DNA from: Bacilli bacterium
Lineage (GTDB): Bacteria; Bacillota_I; Bacilli_A; RFN20; CAG-826
Length of the DNA: 15,136 nt
Assembly (NCBI GenBank): GCA_016296775.1
Contig: JAEDIE010000030.1
Location: 1 to 15,136 of the forward strand
Reading direction: 5' to 3'
Both the position numbers and the translations under genes were made by a program. Shown here piece by piece: positions 8,434-14,551 of this stretch. Every line of letters starts with the position of its first letter. Within the stretch, counting starts at the first letter, position 1. Below the pieces are notes generated by a model, which made no database searches, was not told the origin of the DNA, and was given only the letters and a program-made list of their open reading frames with translations.

Positions 8434-9237
8434 CTAATCGTTTCCTCCATATATTTTCATAAATATCTTATTTAAATCTTTACGTTTAAGTGGTTCTTTC
8501 TTAAAGTCAATAATTTCAGCTATTTTTCCATCATTAATAATCGCTACTCGATCACAAACTTTTGAAACAAGTTCAATGTTATGAGATGTAACAAAGACTG
8601 TTTTTCCAAAAGCTGCAAAGTCTTTAATCATCTTTAATAATACTTCATAGACGATAATATCTAGACCAACAGTTGGTTCATCAAGAATCCAAACTTTAGG
8701 ATTATGAATTAAACTAGCCATTAAGCAAATCTTTTGCTTCATACCATGGCTATATTCTTTAATCTTTCGATTCATGTCGATAACATTCATCCCAAATTTT
8801 TTAACTAAGAAATTATAGTTTTTATTAAATGAAGCTTGAATCATTCCATAACTTGAACCAATAAATTGAAGATATTCATTTCCAGTCATTGATTCATAAG
8901 TAACAGGTTCACTAGGAACATATCCAATTTGTTGTTTTACATCAAGAGATTGAGTTTTAACATCTTTTCCTAAAACTAATATTTCACCACTATCGTAATC
9001 TTTTAACCCAACAATACAATCAATAGTTGTCGATTTACCTATACCATTTTTTCCAATATAGCCAAATACTTCACCCTTTTTTACCTTTAAGTCAAGTCCT
9101 TTTAAAACTTCCTTCTTTCCATAACCTTTATATAAATCTTTTATTTCGATAACATAATCTGGAATATCAGGAACTTCAATATTAAGGTCGATTTGTTCTT
9201 CTTCAATAGTTTTATTTACCATTTCTTTTTCTTCCAT
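8434..9237 (-). CDS. ABC transporter ATP-binding protein (ABC-2 class)
   Basis: The product is 267 residues and one complete nucleotide-binding domain. The Walker A motif is GKNGIGKST (62-70). The region around the Q-loop reads IGYVPSEP (104-111). The signature is YSHGMKQK (162-169) rather than LSGGQ, as is common in the CcmA/BcrA-like branch. Walker B is VWILDEP (182-188), the D-loop is GLD (191-193) and the switch His is in TSHN (H219). All residues needed for ATP hydrolysis appear present. An acidic N-terminal extension (about residues 1-28, rich in Glu/Asp) precedes the domain and is unusual; a second Met at position 6 is a possible internal start. AGGAGGT lies eight bases before the start and overlaps the last codons of the DUF2357-like gene. 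The ATPase should power the permease encoded directly downstream by binding its cytoplasmic face as a dimer. Confidence 0.95.
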   Translation of the reverse strand: MEEKEMVNKTIEEEQIDLNIEVPDIPDYVIEIKDLYKGYGKKEVLKGLDLKVKKGEVFGYIGKNGIGKSTTIDCIVGLKDYDSGEILVLGKDVKTQSLDVKQQIGYVPSEPVTYESMTGNEYLQFIGSSYGMIQASFNKNYNFLVKKFGMNVIDMNRKIKEYSHGMKQKICLMASLIHNPKVWILDEPTVGLDIIVYEVLLKMIKDFAAFGKTVFVTSHNIELVSKVCDRVAIINDGKIAEIIDFKKEPLKRKDLNKIFMKIYGGND

Positions 9238-9243
9238 TTTTAT

Positions 9244-10668
9244 TTACCTCCTAAAAGATTTAACCCACAATATATCATCGTTATTTAATTTAATTAATGA
9301 ATAAGTAGATCCACACTTACTACATTTATAAGTATACCCATCATATAGTAAGTCAACACTTCCACAAACAGGACACTTAGCTTCAAATATTTCAGTATCT
9401 GTTTTAAATAACATCGATAAACTAGATATAAGATTTTTAAATAATAAATCGTGATTAGGTTTATATATAGATAGACTTAAAACACTAGAGAAATTTCTTA
9501 TAATGTTGTTTTGTGTTAACAAGACAACATTATTAAATTCTAACTTCTTATTTTCAATTTCTTTTTGTATACTAATTTCATTTTCTTTAGAATACGTTTT
9601 ACTAGTTAAGAAGTAATATGTTGCTTTTTTATCTTCACTTACTTTTGTATTAGTTTTAATAGCTTTTTCAATTAATCTAACTTCCATGAAAAATCCTAAG
9701 TTCTCTTTATCTTCCTTAATTAGATAAGAAAACATACCTTTTTTAAAACTAAGTTCATCAAATCTAAGTCTATTATTAGCATCAATACTTAATGTTGCAT
9801 TATTAGATTTTGTAGTTTTTGCAATATTTAATGAAGAAAGATACTTAAAGAAACAAAGAAGACAATAGTTATAATAATATTCATTAATTGAACTATTAGT
9901 AGTTACATTTAAGTAGTTAACTTTATAAAATCTAAAACAATAAGAATATAATTCATCATGAATTAAAATATTAGTAGGAATTATGTTCTTATCAATAAAT
10001 TTATGAGTAATCTTAAAGAATTCTGTATTTTTAATTTGTTTTACTCTTTTTACTAATCTTCTAACAAGAGTATACACTTTATTTGGATTACCTTTTTCTT
10101 TCTTAAAGACATCTTCATAAGGATAATTTAAAGAATTGAATTCTTTAAATAAGGAATGTTCTCCATAAGTTATTCCATTTACTTCAAAATGTTCTTCAAT
10201 AGATTCAACAAGTGGAAAGATATTGCTTAAGATATATTCAACTTCATCTTCTATTAAAGTAATTAAAAGAGAAATAAATCTATTTTCATATGTATCTATT
10301 GAATCAATAAATTCAATAGAATGAACATATTCTGGAGTCATAATACCATTTTTATTTTTCCATAATTTAGAATCTTTTAATGTATCATTAAAAGATTTAT
10401 TACTTAAATTAGTAGAGAATTCACTTCTAATAATAACTTCATTAGTAGAAGCTTTAATATGAGGTTTTAAAACAATTGAAGTAATTTTATTTAAAACATT
10501 TTTAAGTTCATTAACTCTTAATAATGTTTCTTCATAATTATATTTAACATTAAGCTTAAATTTATGTAAGCTTAATGTTTCATAAACATATGTAAAAGAA
10601 GAGCTACGTTTAATAGTTCTTTTTAGTTTTTCACTTAATTCTATTAAATATTCTTTCTTCTTTTCCAT
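9244..10668 (-). CDS. DUF2357-like McrC-partner-type protein with C-terminal zinc ribbon
   Basis: The 474-residue soluble protein has an N-terminal half resembling the DUF2357 family. The key stretch is HSIEFIDSIDTYENRFISLL (116-135), whose 'T.ENRF' core is the most conserved part of that family. Proteins of this family are usually encoded beside a McrB-like AAA+ ATPase and often continue into a PD-(D/E)XK nuclease domain. Here the middle part (about 285-400) shows no clear D...(D/E)xK motif; EVRLIEK (329-335) is the nearest and is unconvincing. So nuclease activity is doubtful. The C-terminus is a zinc ribbon, CPVC (432-435) and CSKC (449-452), about 14 residues apart, fit to bind protein or nucleic acid. 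The preceding gene encodes a membrane AAA+ ATPase, most likely its partner. No Shine-Dalgarno site is visible before the start (TTTAACAAT-ATG), so it may rely on ribosomes arriving from the ATPase gene 32 bases upstream. Function in the cell is unknown. Confidence 0.75.
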   Translation of the reverse strand: MEKKKEYLIELSEKLKRTIKRSSSFTYVYETLSLHKFKLNVKYNYEETLLRVNELKNVLNKITSIVLKPHIKASTNEVIIRSEFSTNLSNKSFNDTLKDSKLWKNKNGIMTPEYVHSIEFIDSIDTYENRFISLLITLIEDEVEYILSNIFPLVESIEEHFEVNGITYGEHSLFKEFNSLNYPYEDVFKKEKGNPNKVYTLVRRLVKRVKQIKNTEFFKITHKFIDKNIIPTNILIHDELYSYCFRFYKVNYLNVTTNSSINEYYYNYCLLCFFKYLSSLNIAKTTKSNNATLSIDANNRLRFDELSFKKGMFSYLIKEDKENLGFFMEVRLIEKAIKTNTKVSEDKKATYYFLTSKTYSKENEISIQKEIENKKLEFNNVVLLTQNNIIRNFSSVLSLSIYKPNHDLLFKNLISSLSMLFKTDTEIFEAKCPVCGSVDLLYDGYTYKCSKCGSTYSLIKLNNDDILWVKSFRR

Positions 10669-10690
10669 ATTGTTAAATATAATTAAAAAT

Positions 10691-10722
10691 TAAATTATTA
10701 TTATAATTTTCTTAATAATTTA
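10691..10722. repeat. Inverted repeat flanking the stop codon of the AAA+ gene
   Basis: TAAATTATT at 10691-10699 and AATAATTTA at 10714-10722 are perfect complements, with the TAA stop (10701-10703) in the loop. On the coding strand the second arm runs into ATTTTTAATTATATTT. That gives a weak AU-only hairpin with a short U-run, which could reduce read-through into the DUF2357-like gene. With so few G or C bases chance is a real alternative. Confidence 0.4.
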
Positions 10723-12527
10723 TCAATTGTATGGTTAGTAGCTTTAAAGCTATCTTTTCCATATACTTTAACGATTAATGATTTTAAATCTAATAAGCCT
10801 TGTTTGATGTAATCTTCAAATCTTCCTTCAAGTTTACCAACAACTTTTCTAGAAAACATAAAGTCAAGAGCTTCTTCTTTACTTCCTCCACATTCAACAT
10901 AAACTGGAACAAGAAGTTCAATTTGATGCATTATACGGTTACCAAATGTAAGGTCGAATGTATCGTAGGTAAAATCAGTTAAGGCTTTAAATTTAGTTAA
11001 ATCAGCTTTAGATAAGTTATTTTCTTTTCTTTCAATTGCTCCTTTAAATAAACTTTGAAGTTTATTAACAGATACTCCTACTTTTTTAACTTCTTCATTT
11101 ACTTCAAAAGGTTCATTACGATCATCGAAGGTGATCGTAATAGCTCTATCATAAACCTTATCAGTAATTGTAAATGTTGAATCGTCTTTATTAGCAGTTC
11201 CAATAAACCAAGTGTTACTAGGAATTTGAAGAATTCCATCTTCTAAATGTAAAGGAGCTTCAAAATCATATGGTAATTGCATAATTTTTAATTTCCATTT
11301 ATCAAGAGGATACTCTAAAATTGAAAGGAAATCTGCAAAGTAATATTCAACACGGGAGATGTTAATTTCATCTAAAACCATAATATTAACATGATTTTCT
11401 TTATATGTTGCATCATATAATCTTTTTAAGAATTCTGTTTCATTATATGATTTTGAAAAGTCGTTGTAATAACCTAAAATTGAAGTTCTATCTCTCCATG
11501 TAGCTTGTACTGGTTCAAAGAATGATTCTTCTTTGATAAATTCACTAAAGTATCTAGCAAGAGAAGATTTACCAGTTCCACTTAAACCTTCAAGGATGAT
11601 AAGTCTACTAGCAGCAAGTCCTGAAATAAAGGCTCTAATAGTAGATACATCAAAGTATAATTTTTCTTCTTTAGCAAGATAATTTCTAAATTGAGTAGTT
11701 AATTCTTTTAAAGTAATATTATCTTCAAATTCATTGTAAATATTTGCTTGATTGATAACATCAATTCCACAAAGTCCTGGGAATACTCTCTCTTTATCTT
11801 TTAAAGGAGTATCACTTAATTCACCATTTAATGCTCCATTTCCATTTAATCCATTATTACTAGCATTTGCATATATTGGATTTCCTTGTTCATCAACTTG
11901 GGCTTCTCCAAAACTAGAAGCAAGATTTCCTTGTTCATCAAGTTCTTTGGCTTCTTTTTCTTCTTCTTCTTTTTCTTTTTCTTCTAATTCTTTAGTTTTA
12001 TTTCCAAAGAATCTAAATGGTTCATCAATATGTTTAAAGTTAATATATAACATTAATATTCCTGAAACGATTAAACCTAAAATGATAAAAAGAATTAAAC
12101 CAACTAACAAGGATTCACCTAAGAATGTTAAAGAATTTATCATATATTCTTTTTCATAAGGATATTGAGCAACTAAACCAATTCCAAAGCAAAGAATAAA
12201 TGTAATAAAGAATGTAGCAACATAAATTCCAACCCACTTCTTAGTAAATATTTTGTTATCGTAATATTTAGCAAGTCTTAATTCGTAAATAAAAGCACAA
12301 ACAAAGATAAGTACATAAATTAAGGTACAAGCTGTAAGAATCCATCCAGCAAATCCTGGTTCAATTAAAGGAAAACCAAAAGCTAAGCCCATCTTTTGAA
12401 TAGGATTATTTGCTTTCATCATAGGATTTGATCCATCAAGACAAATTGCACTAAACGCAGTAATAAGAAGGTAAAAGAATGTTATAGCCATTGCAATAAA
12501 ATTCTTTCTAGTAAAGTGTGTTTTCAT
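10701..12527 (-). CDS. Membrane-embedded AAA+ ATPase of the McrB/MoxR type
   Basis: The product is 608 residues. Four hydrophobic helices are predicted at about 11-30, 59-81, 99-121 and 138-162. A very charged Glu/Lys linker (175-200) and an Asn/Gly-rich flexible segment (198-237) follow. The AAA+ core runs from about 285. Walker A is GLSGTGKS (314-321, Lys320) and Walker B is IMVLDE (382-387) followed by INISRVEYYFADFLSILE, the long helix of McrB-like proteins. A sensor-1-like TWFIGTANKDDS (439-450) leads to VYDRAITITF (459-468) with a candidate arginine finger, Arg461. The family forms hexameric rings that remodel partner proteins or translocate nucleic acid. Placing it in the membrane is unusual, since classical McrB has an N-terminal DNA-binding domain there. 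The likely partner is the DUF2357-like protein downstream; the signal peptidase gene lies upstream. AAGGAG six bases before the start supports it. McrB-like is favoured over classical MoxR because of the DUF2357-like partner. Confidence 0.85.
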   Translation of the reverse strand: MKTHFTRKNFIAMAITFFYLLITAFSAICLDGSNPMMKANNPIQKMGLAFGFPLIEPGFAGWILTACTLIYVLIFVCAFIYELRLAKYYDNKIFTKKWVGIYVATFFITFILCFGIGLVAQYPYEKEYMINSLTFLGESLLVGLILFIILGLIVSGILMLYINFKHIDEPFRFFGNKTKELEEKEKEEEEKEAKELDEQGNLASSFGEAQVDEQGNPIYANASNNGLNGNGALNGELSDTPLKDKERVFPGLCGIDVINQANIYNEFEDNITLKELTTQFRNYLAKEEKLYFDVSTIRAFISGLAASRLIILEGLSGTGKSSLARYFSEFIKEESFFEPVQATWRDRTSILGYYNDFSKSYNETEFLKRLYDATYKENHVNIMVLDEINISRVEYYFADFLSILEYPLDKWKLKIMQLPYDFEAPLHLEDGILQIPSNTWFIGTANKDDSTFTITDKVYDRAITITFDDRNEPFEVNEEVKKVGVSVNKLQSLFKGAIERKENNLSKADLTKFKALTDFTYDTFDLTFGNRIMHQIELLVPVYVECGGSKEEALDFMFSRKVVGKLEGRFEDYIKQGLLDLKSLIVKVYGKDSFKATNHTIDKLLRKL

Positions 12528-12545
12528 AACTAACTCCTTTATATG

Positions 12546-12590
12546 AATGATAATTTGACTAATTTGCTACTAATTACTCAAATTATCATT
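12546..12590. repeat. 13-bp perfect inverted repeat spanning the signal peptidase stop codon
   Basis: AATGATAATTTGA (12546-12558) and TCAAATTATCATT (12578-12590) are exact complements separated by 19 bases. One arm encodes the last residues of the signal peptidase, and the stop (12570-12572) lies in the loop. The coding strand continues with CATATAAAGGAG, the ribosome site of the AAA+ gene, so there is no U-tract. A 3' stability element, RNA-processing signal or modulator of coupling is more likely than termination. Confidence 0.65.
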
Positions 12591-13715
12591 ATCATTTTCT
12601 TTTTCTATCTTTTCTTCTTTATTTTCTTTCTTTTTGAAGAAATCTTTTATTTTAGAAAATACATTACTCTTTTTTTCTTTAAATGTATCTTCTTTATTAG
12701 TTTCTATATTTTTAATAGTAATATTACTACTATCATCATTATTATCTTTAATAACAACAATAGAAGAAGATGTATCTTCTATATTTACTAAATCTGATTC
12801 TTCTAAATCAGATTTAGAGATGAAGTTACCATTTTCAAATATATATTTATTTCCTTTATATATTAATGTTTCGTGATACTTAGTAGAAAAATCTACACTC
12901 TTATGTTCACTTAAGTTATATTCAAGTAACTCTATAAGTTTATTTGTTCTTTCTACTATTGCTTTATCATATTTATTTCTAAAATGATCAAACATTAACA
13001 TACAATAAATAATAGAAATAACTGTAATAATACCAGAATTAGATTGAAGGAATACAACAAATATACCAACAGTTTTAAGTCTAGTACCATTATATTTTCC
13101 AATTATTTTTTCATAACTAAGATTACCTTTATATAATCTTCCATCATTATCACTTAAGTTATTAGAATCTCCTCTAGTAACAAATGTGTTATCGCTTTTA
13201 ATATCTATAATTCTATGAACGTAAGTTACATTATCATCACCTTTAAAAGCGATAACATCATATAACTTAACTTCTTCTATTGATTTATATTTAGTTATTC
13301 CAACAATATCATAAGTATTAATTTGATTATCTAAATTAAACTCATCTAAGTAAGTATTAGCTTCATTTCTTTCTTGCATACTTCCACTTGCAATGACAAT
13401 CATGGTTGAATCTCCAAGCAAGATTTTATCATTCATGAATTTACTTACTAAGGATGAGAGGAAGAAAAGAATTACTATTCCTAAAAGAGTATATCCAACA
13501 ACTTTAGTAGTTATTTTTAAAGCTTTCTTTTTCTTTGATTTCTTTTCTTCCTCTTCAATTATTGCACTATCAATTAAATCAATGTCTTCTTTTCCTTCAT
13601 TTACTTCTTTTATTAAATTTAAGTAATAATGTCTAAATAGAAAAGTGAATACTAAACAAAAACTTAGTAAGCATATAATTGTAACAATTAAAGCAATAAT
13701 TTCTACATTAGACAT
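12570..13715 (-). CDS. SipW/ER-type signal peptidase I with long cytoplasmic tail
   Basis: The 381-residue protein carries the Ser/His/Asp set of the archaeal-eukaryotic (S26B, SipW) signal peptidases rather than Ser/Lys. The Ser is in IASGSMQ (Ser112), the His in VTYVHRII (His167) and the Asp in VTRGDSN (Asp183); the box YDVIAFKGD lies at 152-160. The catalytic part should face outside. It removes signal peptides, and SipW homologues process dedicated substrates such as TasA, TapA and CalY. Membrane helices are predicted at about 5-27, 69-91 and 214-242. The first is additional to the usual plan and is separated from the second by a charged loop (EEEEKKSKKKK). After the last helix about 140 residues continue, ending in a Lys/Glu tail (about 345-381), much longer than SipW's. 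Neighbouring genes encode proteins with a shared GF[AS]SW signal, the obvious candidate substrates. The start lacks a clear Shine-Dalgarno site. Confidence 0.92.
   Translation of the reverse strand: MSNVEIIALIVTIICLLSFCLVFTFLFRHYYLNLIKEVNEGKEDIDLIDSAIIEEEEKKSKKKKALKITTKVVGYTLLGIVILFFLSSLVSKFMNDKILLGDSTMIVIASGSMQERNEANTYLDEFNLDNQINTYDIVGITKYKSIEEVKLYDVIAFKGDDNVTYVHRIIDIKSDNTFVTRGDSNNLSDNDGRLYKGNLSYEKIIGKYNGTRLKTVGIFVVFLQSNSGIITVISIIYCMLMFDHFRNKYDKAIVERTNKLIELLEYNLSEHKSVDFSTKYHETLIYKGNKYIFENGNFISKSDLEESDLVNIEDTSSSIVVIKDNNDDSSNITIKNIETNKEDTFKEKKSNVFSKIKDFFKKKENKEEKIEKENDNDNLSN
12788..12817. repeat. 11-bp perfect inverted repeat inside the signal peptidase gene
   Basis: CTAAATCTGAT (12788-12798) and ATCAGATTTAG (12807-12817) are exact complements with an 8-base loop. 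They lie in the part encoding KSDLEESDL, in the cytoplasmic tail. The repetition of Ser-Asp-Leu codons may produce it by chance. No U-tract follows on the coding strand. Confidence 0.45.
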
Positions 13716-13724
13716 AAAGGACCA

Positions 13725-13749
13725 AATATTATATAGAATTTATATTATT
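13725..13749. repeat. AU hairpin between the GFASW protein gene and the signal peptidase gene
   Basis: AATATTATATA (13725-13735) pairs with TATATTATT (13741-13749) over nine base pairs, with a two-base bulge and a 5-base loop. It fills the 41-base gap before the signal peptidase gene. It is weak and made only of A and T, but it fits the series of inverted repeats seen at other junctions here. It could lower expression of the peptidase relative to the abundant-type surface protein upstream. Confidence 0.35.
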
Positions 13750-13756
13750 AAGAGGA

Positions 13757-14476
13757 TTAAGCAGCTACAGCTACAGGTGTAACTACAACACTCATCCATG
13801 GAGATGTAGTAACTAATTTTGCAGCAGCATCAAATGCTTTTAAATTACTGATTACTGTTGCCTTTGCTTCATCTGTAGATTTGTTAGCATAACATTCAGA
13901 AGGATTTACATTATCAAATTTACTACCCCATTTAAAAGCAAACTTACAAGTAAAAGTACCAGCTCCACCAGCATATGCATATGTAACTGAACTTTTAACT
14001 GTATCTGCAAATGAAACACCAGAATCAGATATTGCGCATGTTTCACCTTTTGACATTGTAAATTCTTTAACTAAACCTGTAGTATTATTGGTAATAAATT
14101 GAAGATAATTCATTGTAAATAAATTTTCAAAATTATCATCTAGCGTAAAAGTGAATTTTATTCCGCTTATTACAGTTTCAGTACCTGTAACTTTAACAGA
14201 AAAACCAAATTGCAAATCCTCGGCATATGTACCAGAAAGACCATTTTCCACTTGTTTATTATCAAAAGCAACTTTAATGTCAGGAGTTGGAGTAGTTAAA
14301 ATTTCAGCTTTTAATGTATTATCAGTAACTTCACCTGTTGAAACAGTAATATTTTGAGATCCAGTGTCTGTTTCACCACTGATAACCCAACTAGCAAAAC
14401 CAACAGTAGCAAGAGATACTGTAGCTAGTCCAAGAACGGAAAATAATACAATTTTTGATTTTCTTGATTTTTTCAT
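13757..14476 (-). CDS. GFASW-signal secreted protein, TasA/CalY-like in style
   Basis: The product is 239 residues. The N-terminus MKKSRKSK, a hydrophobic stretch (about 9-25) and ATVGFASW (residues 23-30) form an export signal. After it comes SGETDTGSQNITVSTGEV (33-50), in the position where TasA/CalY-type proteins have their 'sG.l.v' strand. The mature part is beta-rich with no membrane span, three cysteines and a C-terminal SVVVTPVAVAA. Residues FAFKWGSKFDNVNPSECY match FAIKFGSFFDGKTPEEFY in the gene just upstream, so the two are paralogues. The adjacent SipW-type signal peptidase is probably its processing enzyme, as in sipW-tasA operons. AAAGGA nine bases before the start gives a strong ribosome site. 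Two perfect inverted repeats (14494-14520, 14525-14551) lie directly upstream and may set transcript stability. It is probably a major structural surface or fibre protein, but direct TasA homology could not be shown by eye. Confidence 0.85.
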   Translation of the reverse strand: MKKSRKSKIVLFSVLGLATVSLATVGFASWVISGETDTGSQNITVSTGEVTDNTLKAEILTTPTPDIKVAFDNKQVENGLSGTYAEDLQFGFSVKVTGTETVISGIKFTFTLDDNFENLFTMNYLQFITNNTTGLVKEFTMSKGETCAISDSGVSFADTVKSSVTYAYAGGAGTFTCKFAFKWGSKFDNVNPSECYANKSTDEAKATVISNLKAFDAAAKLVTTSPWMSVVVTPVAVAA

Positions 14477-14485
14477 ATAATTATA

Positions 14486-14493
14486 TCCTTTCT
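14486..14493 (-). promoter_or_regulatory. Ribosome binding site of the GFASW protein gene
   Basis: The coding strand reads AGAAAGGA, nine bases before ATG 14476. It directly follows the 10-bp inverted repeat at 14494-14520, so folding of that repeat would leave the site just at the foot of the stem and accessible. A TATAAT lies between site and start but is too close to the start codon to be a promoter for this gene. Confidence 0.7.
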
Positions 14494-14520
14494 ATATATA
14501 CATATATATAATGTATATAT
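14494..14520. repeat. 10-bp perfect inverted repeat in the leader of the GFASW protein gene
   Basis: ATATATACAT (14494-14503) and ATGTATATAT (14511-14520) are exact complements around a 7-base ATATATA loop. The element sits between the second hairpin (14525-14551) and the ribosome site. It is nearly all A and T, so alternative pairings exist. It could be a 5' stabilising hairpin for a highly expressed transcript, or an operator-like palindrome. Confidence 0.55.
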
Positions 14521-14524
14521 TTTT

Positions 14525-14551
14525 ACAGTTAGTAACTTGATTACTAACTGT
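14525..14551. repeat. 11-bp perfect inverted repeat spanning the stop codon of the upstream paralogue
   Basis: ACAGTTAGTAA (14525-14535) and TTACTAACTGT (14541-14551) are exact complements with a 5-base loop; one arm contains the TAG stop (14544-14546). On the coding strand the stem is followed by AAAAATATATAC, not by U residues, so it is not a standard terminator. Together with the adjacent inverted repeat it forms a double-hairpin intergenic region. Confidence 0.7.

Noticed and set aside
9501..9532. Hairpin inside the DUF2357-like gene (14 pairs with one wobble on the plus strand, one mismatch on the minus strand)
   Set aside because: It is intragenic, pairs better on the non-transcribed strand, has no U-tract and no nearby start; probably incidental.
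11752..12159. 135-codon plus-strand open frame and other shorter plus-strand frames
   Set aside because: They lie antisense inside well-supported minus-strand genes, are low-complexity in a way explained by the opposite strand, and have no convincing ribosome sites.
9244..12527. Ordinary McrBC-type restriction system
   Set aside because: The ATPase has membrane helices in place of a DNA-recognition domain, the partner shows no clear nuclease motif, and no other defence gene or methyltransferase is near.
14525..14551. Rho-independent terminator after the first paralogue
   Set aside because: The stem is followed on the coding strand by A residues, not U, so termination is not supported.
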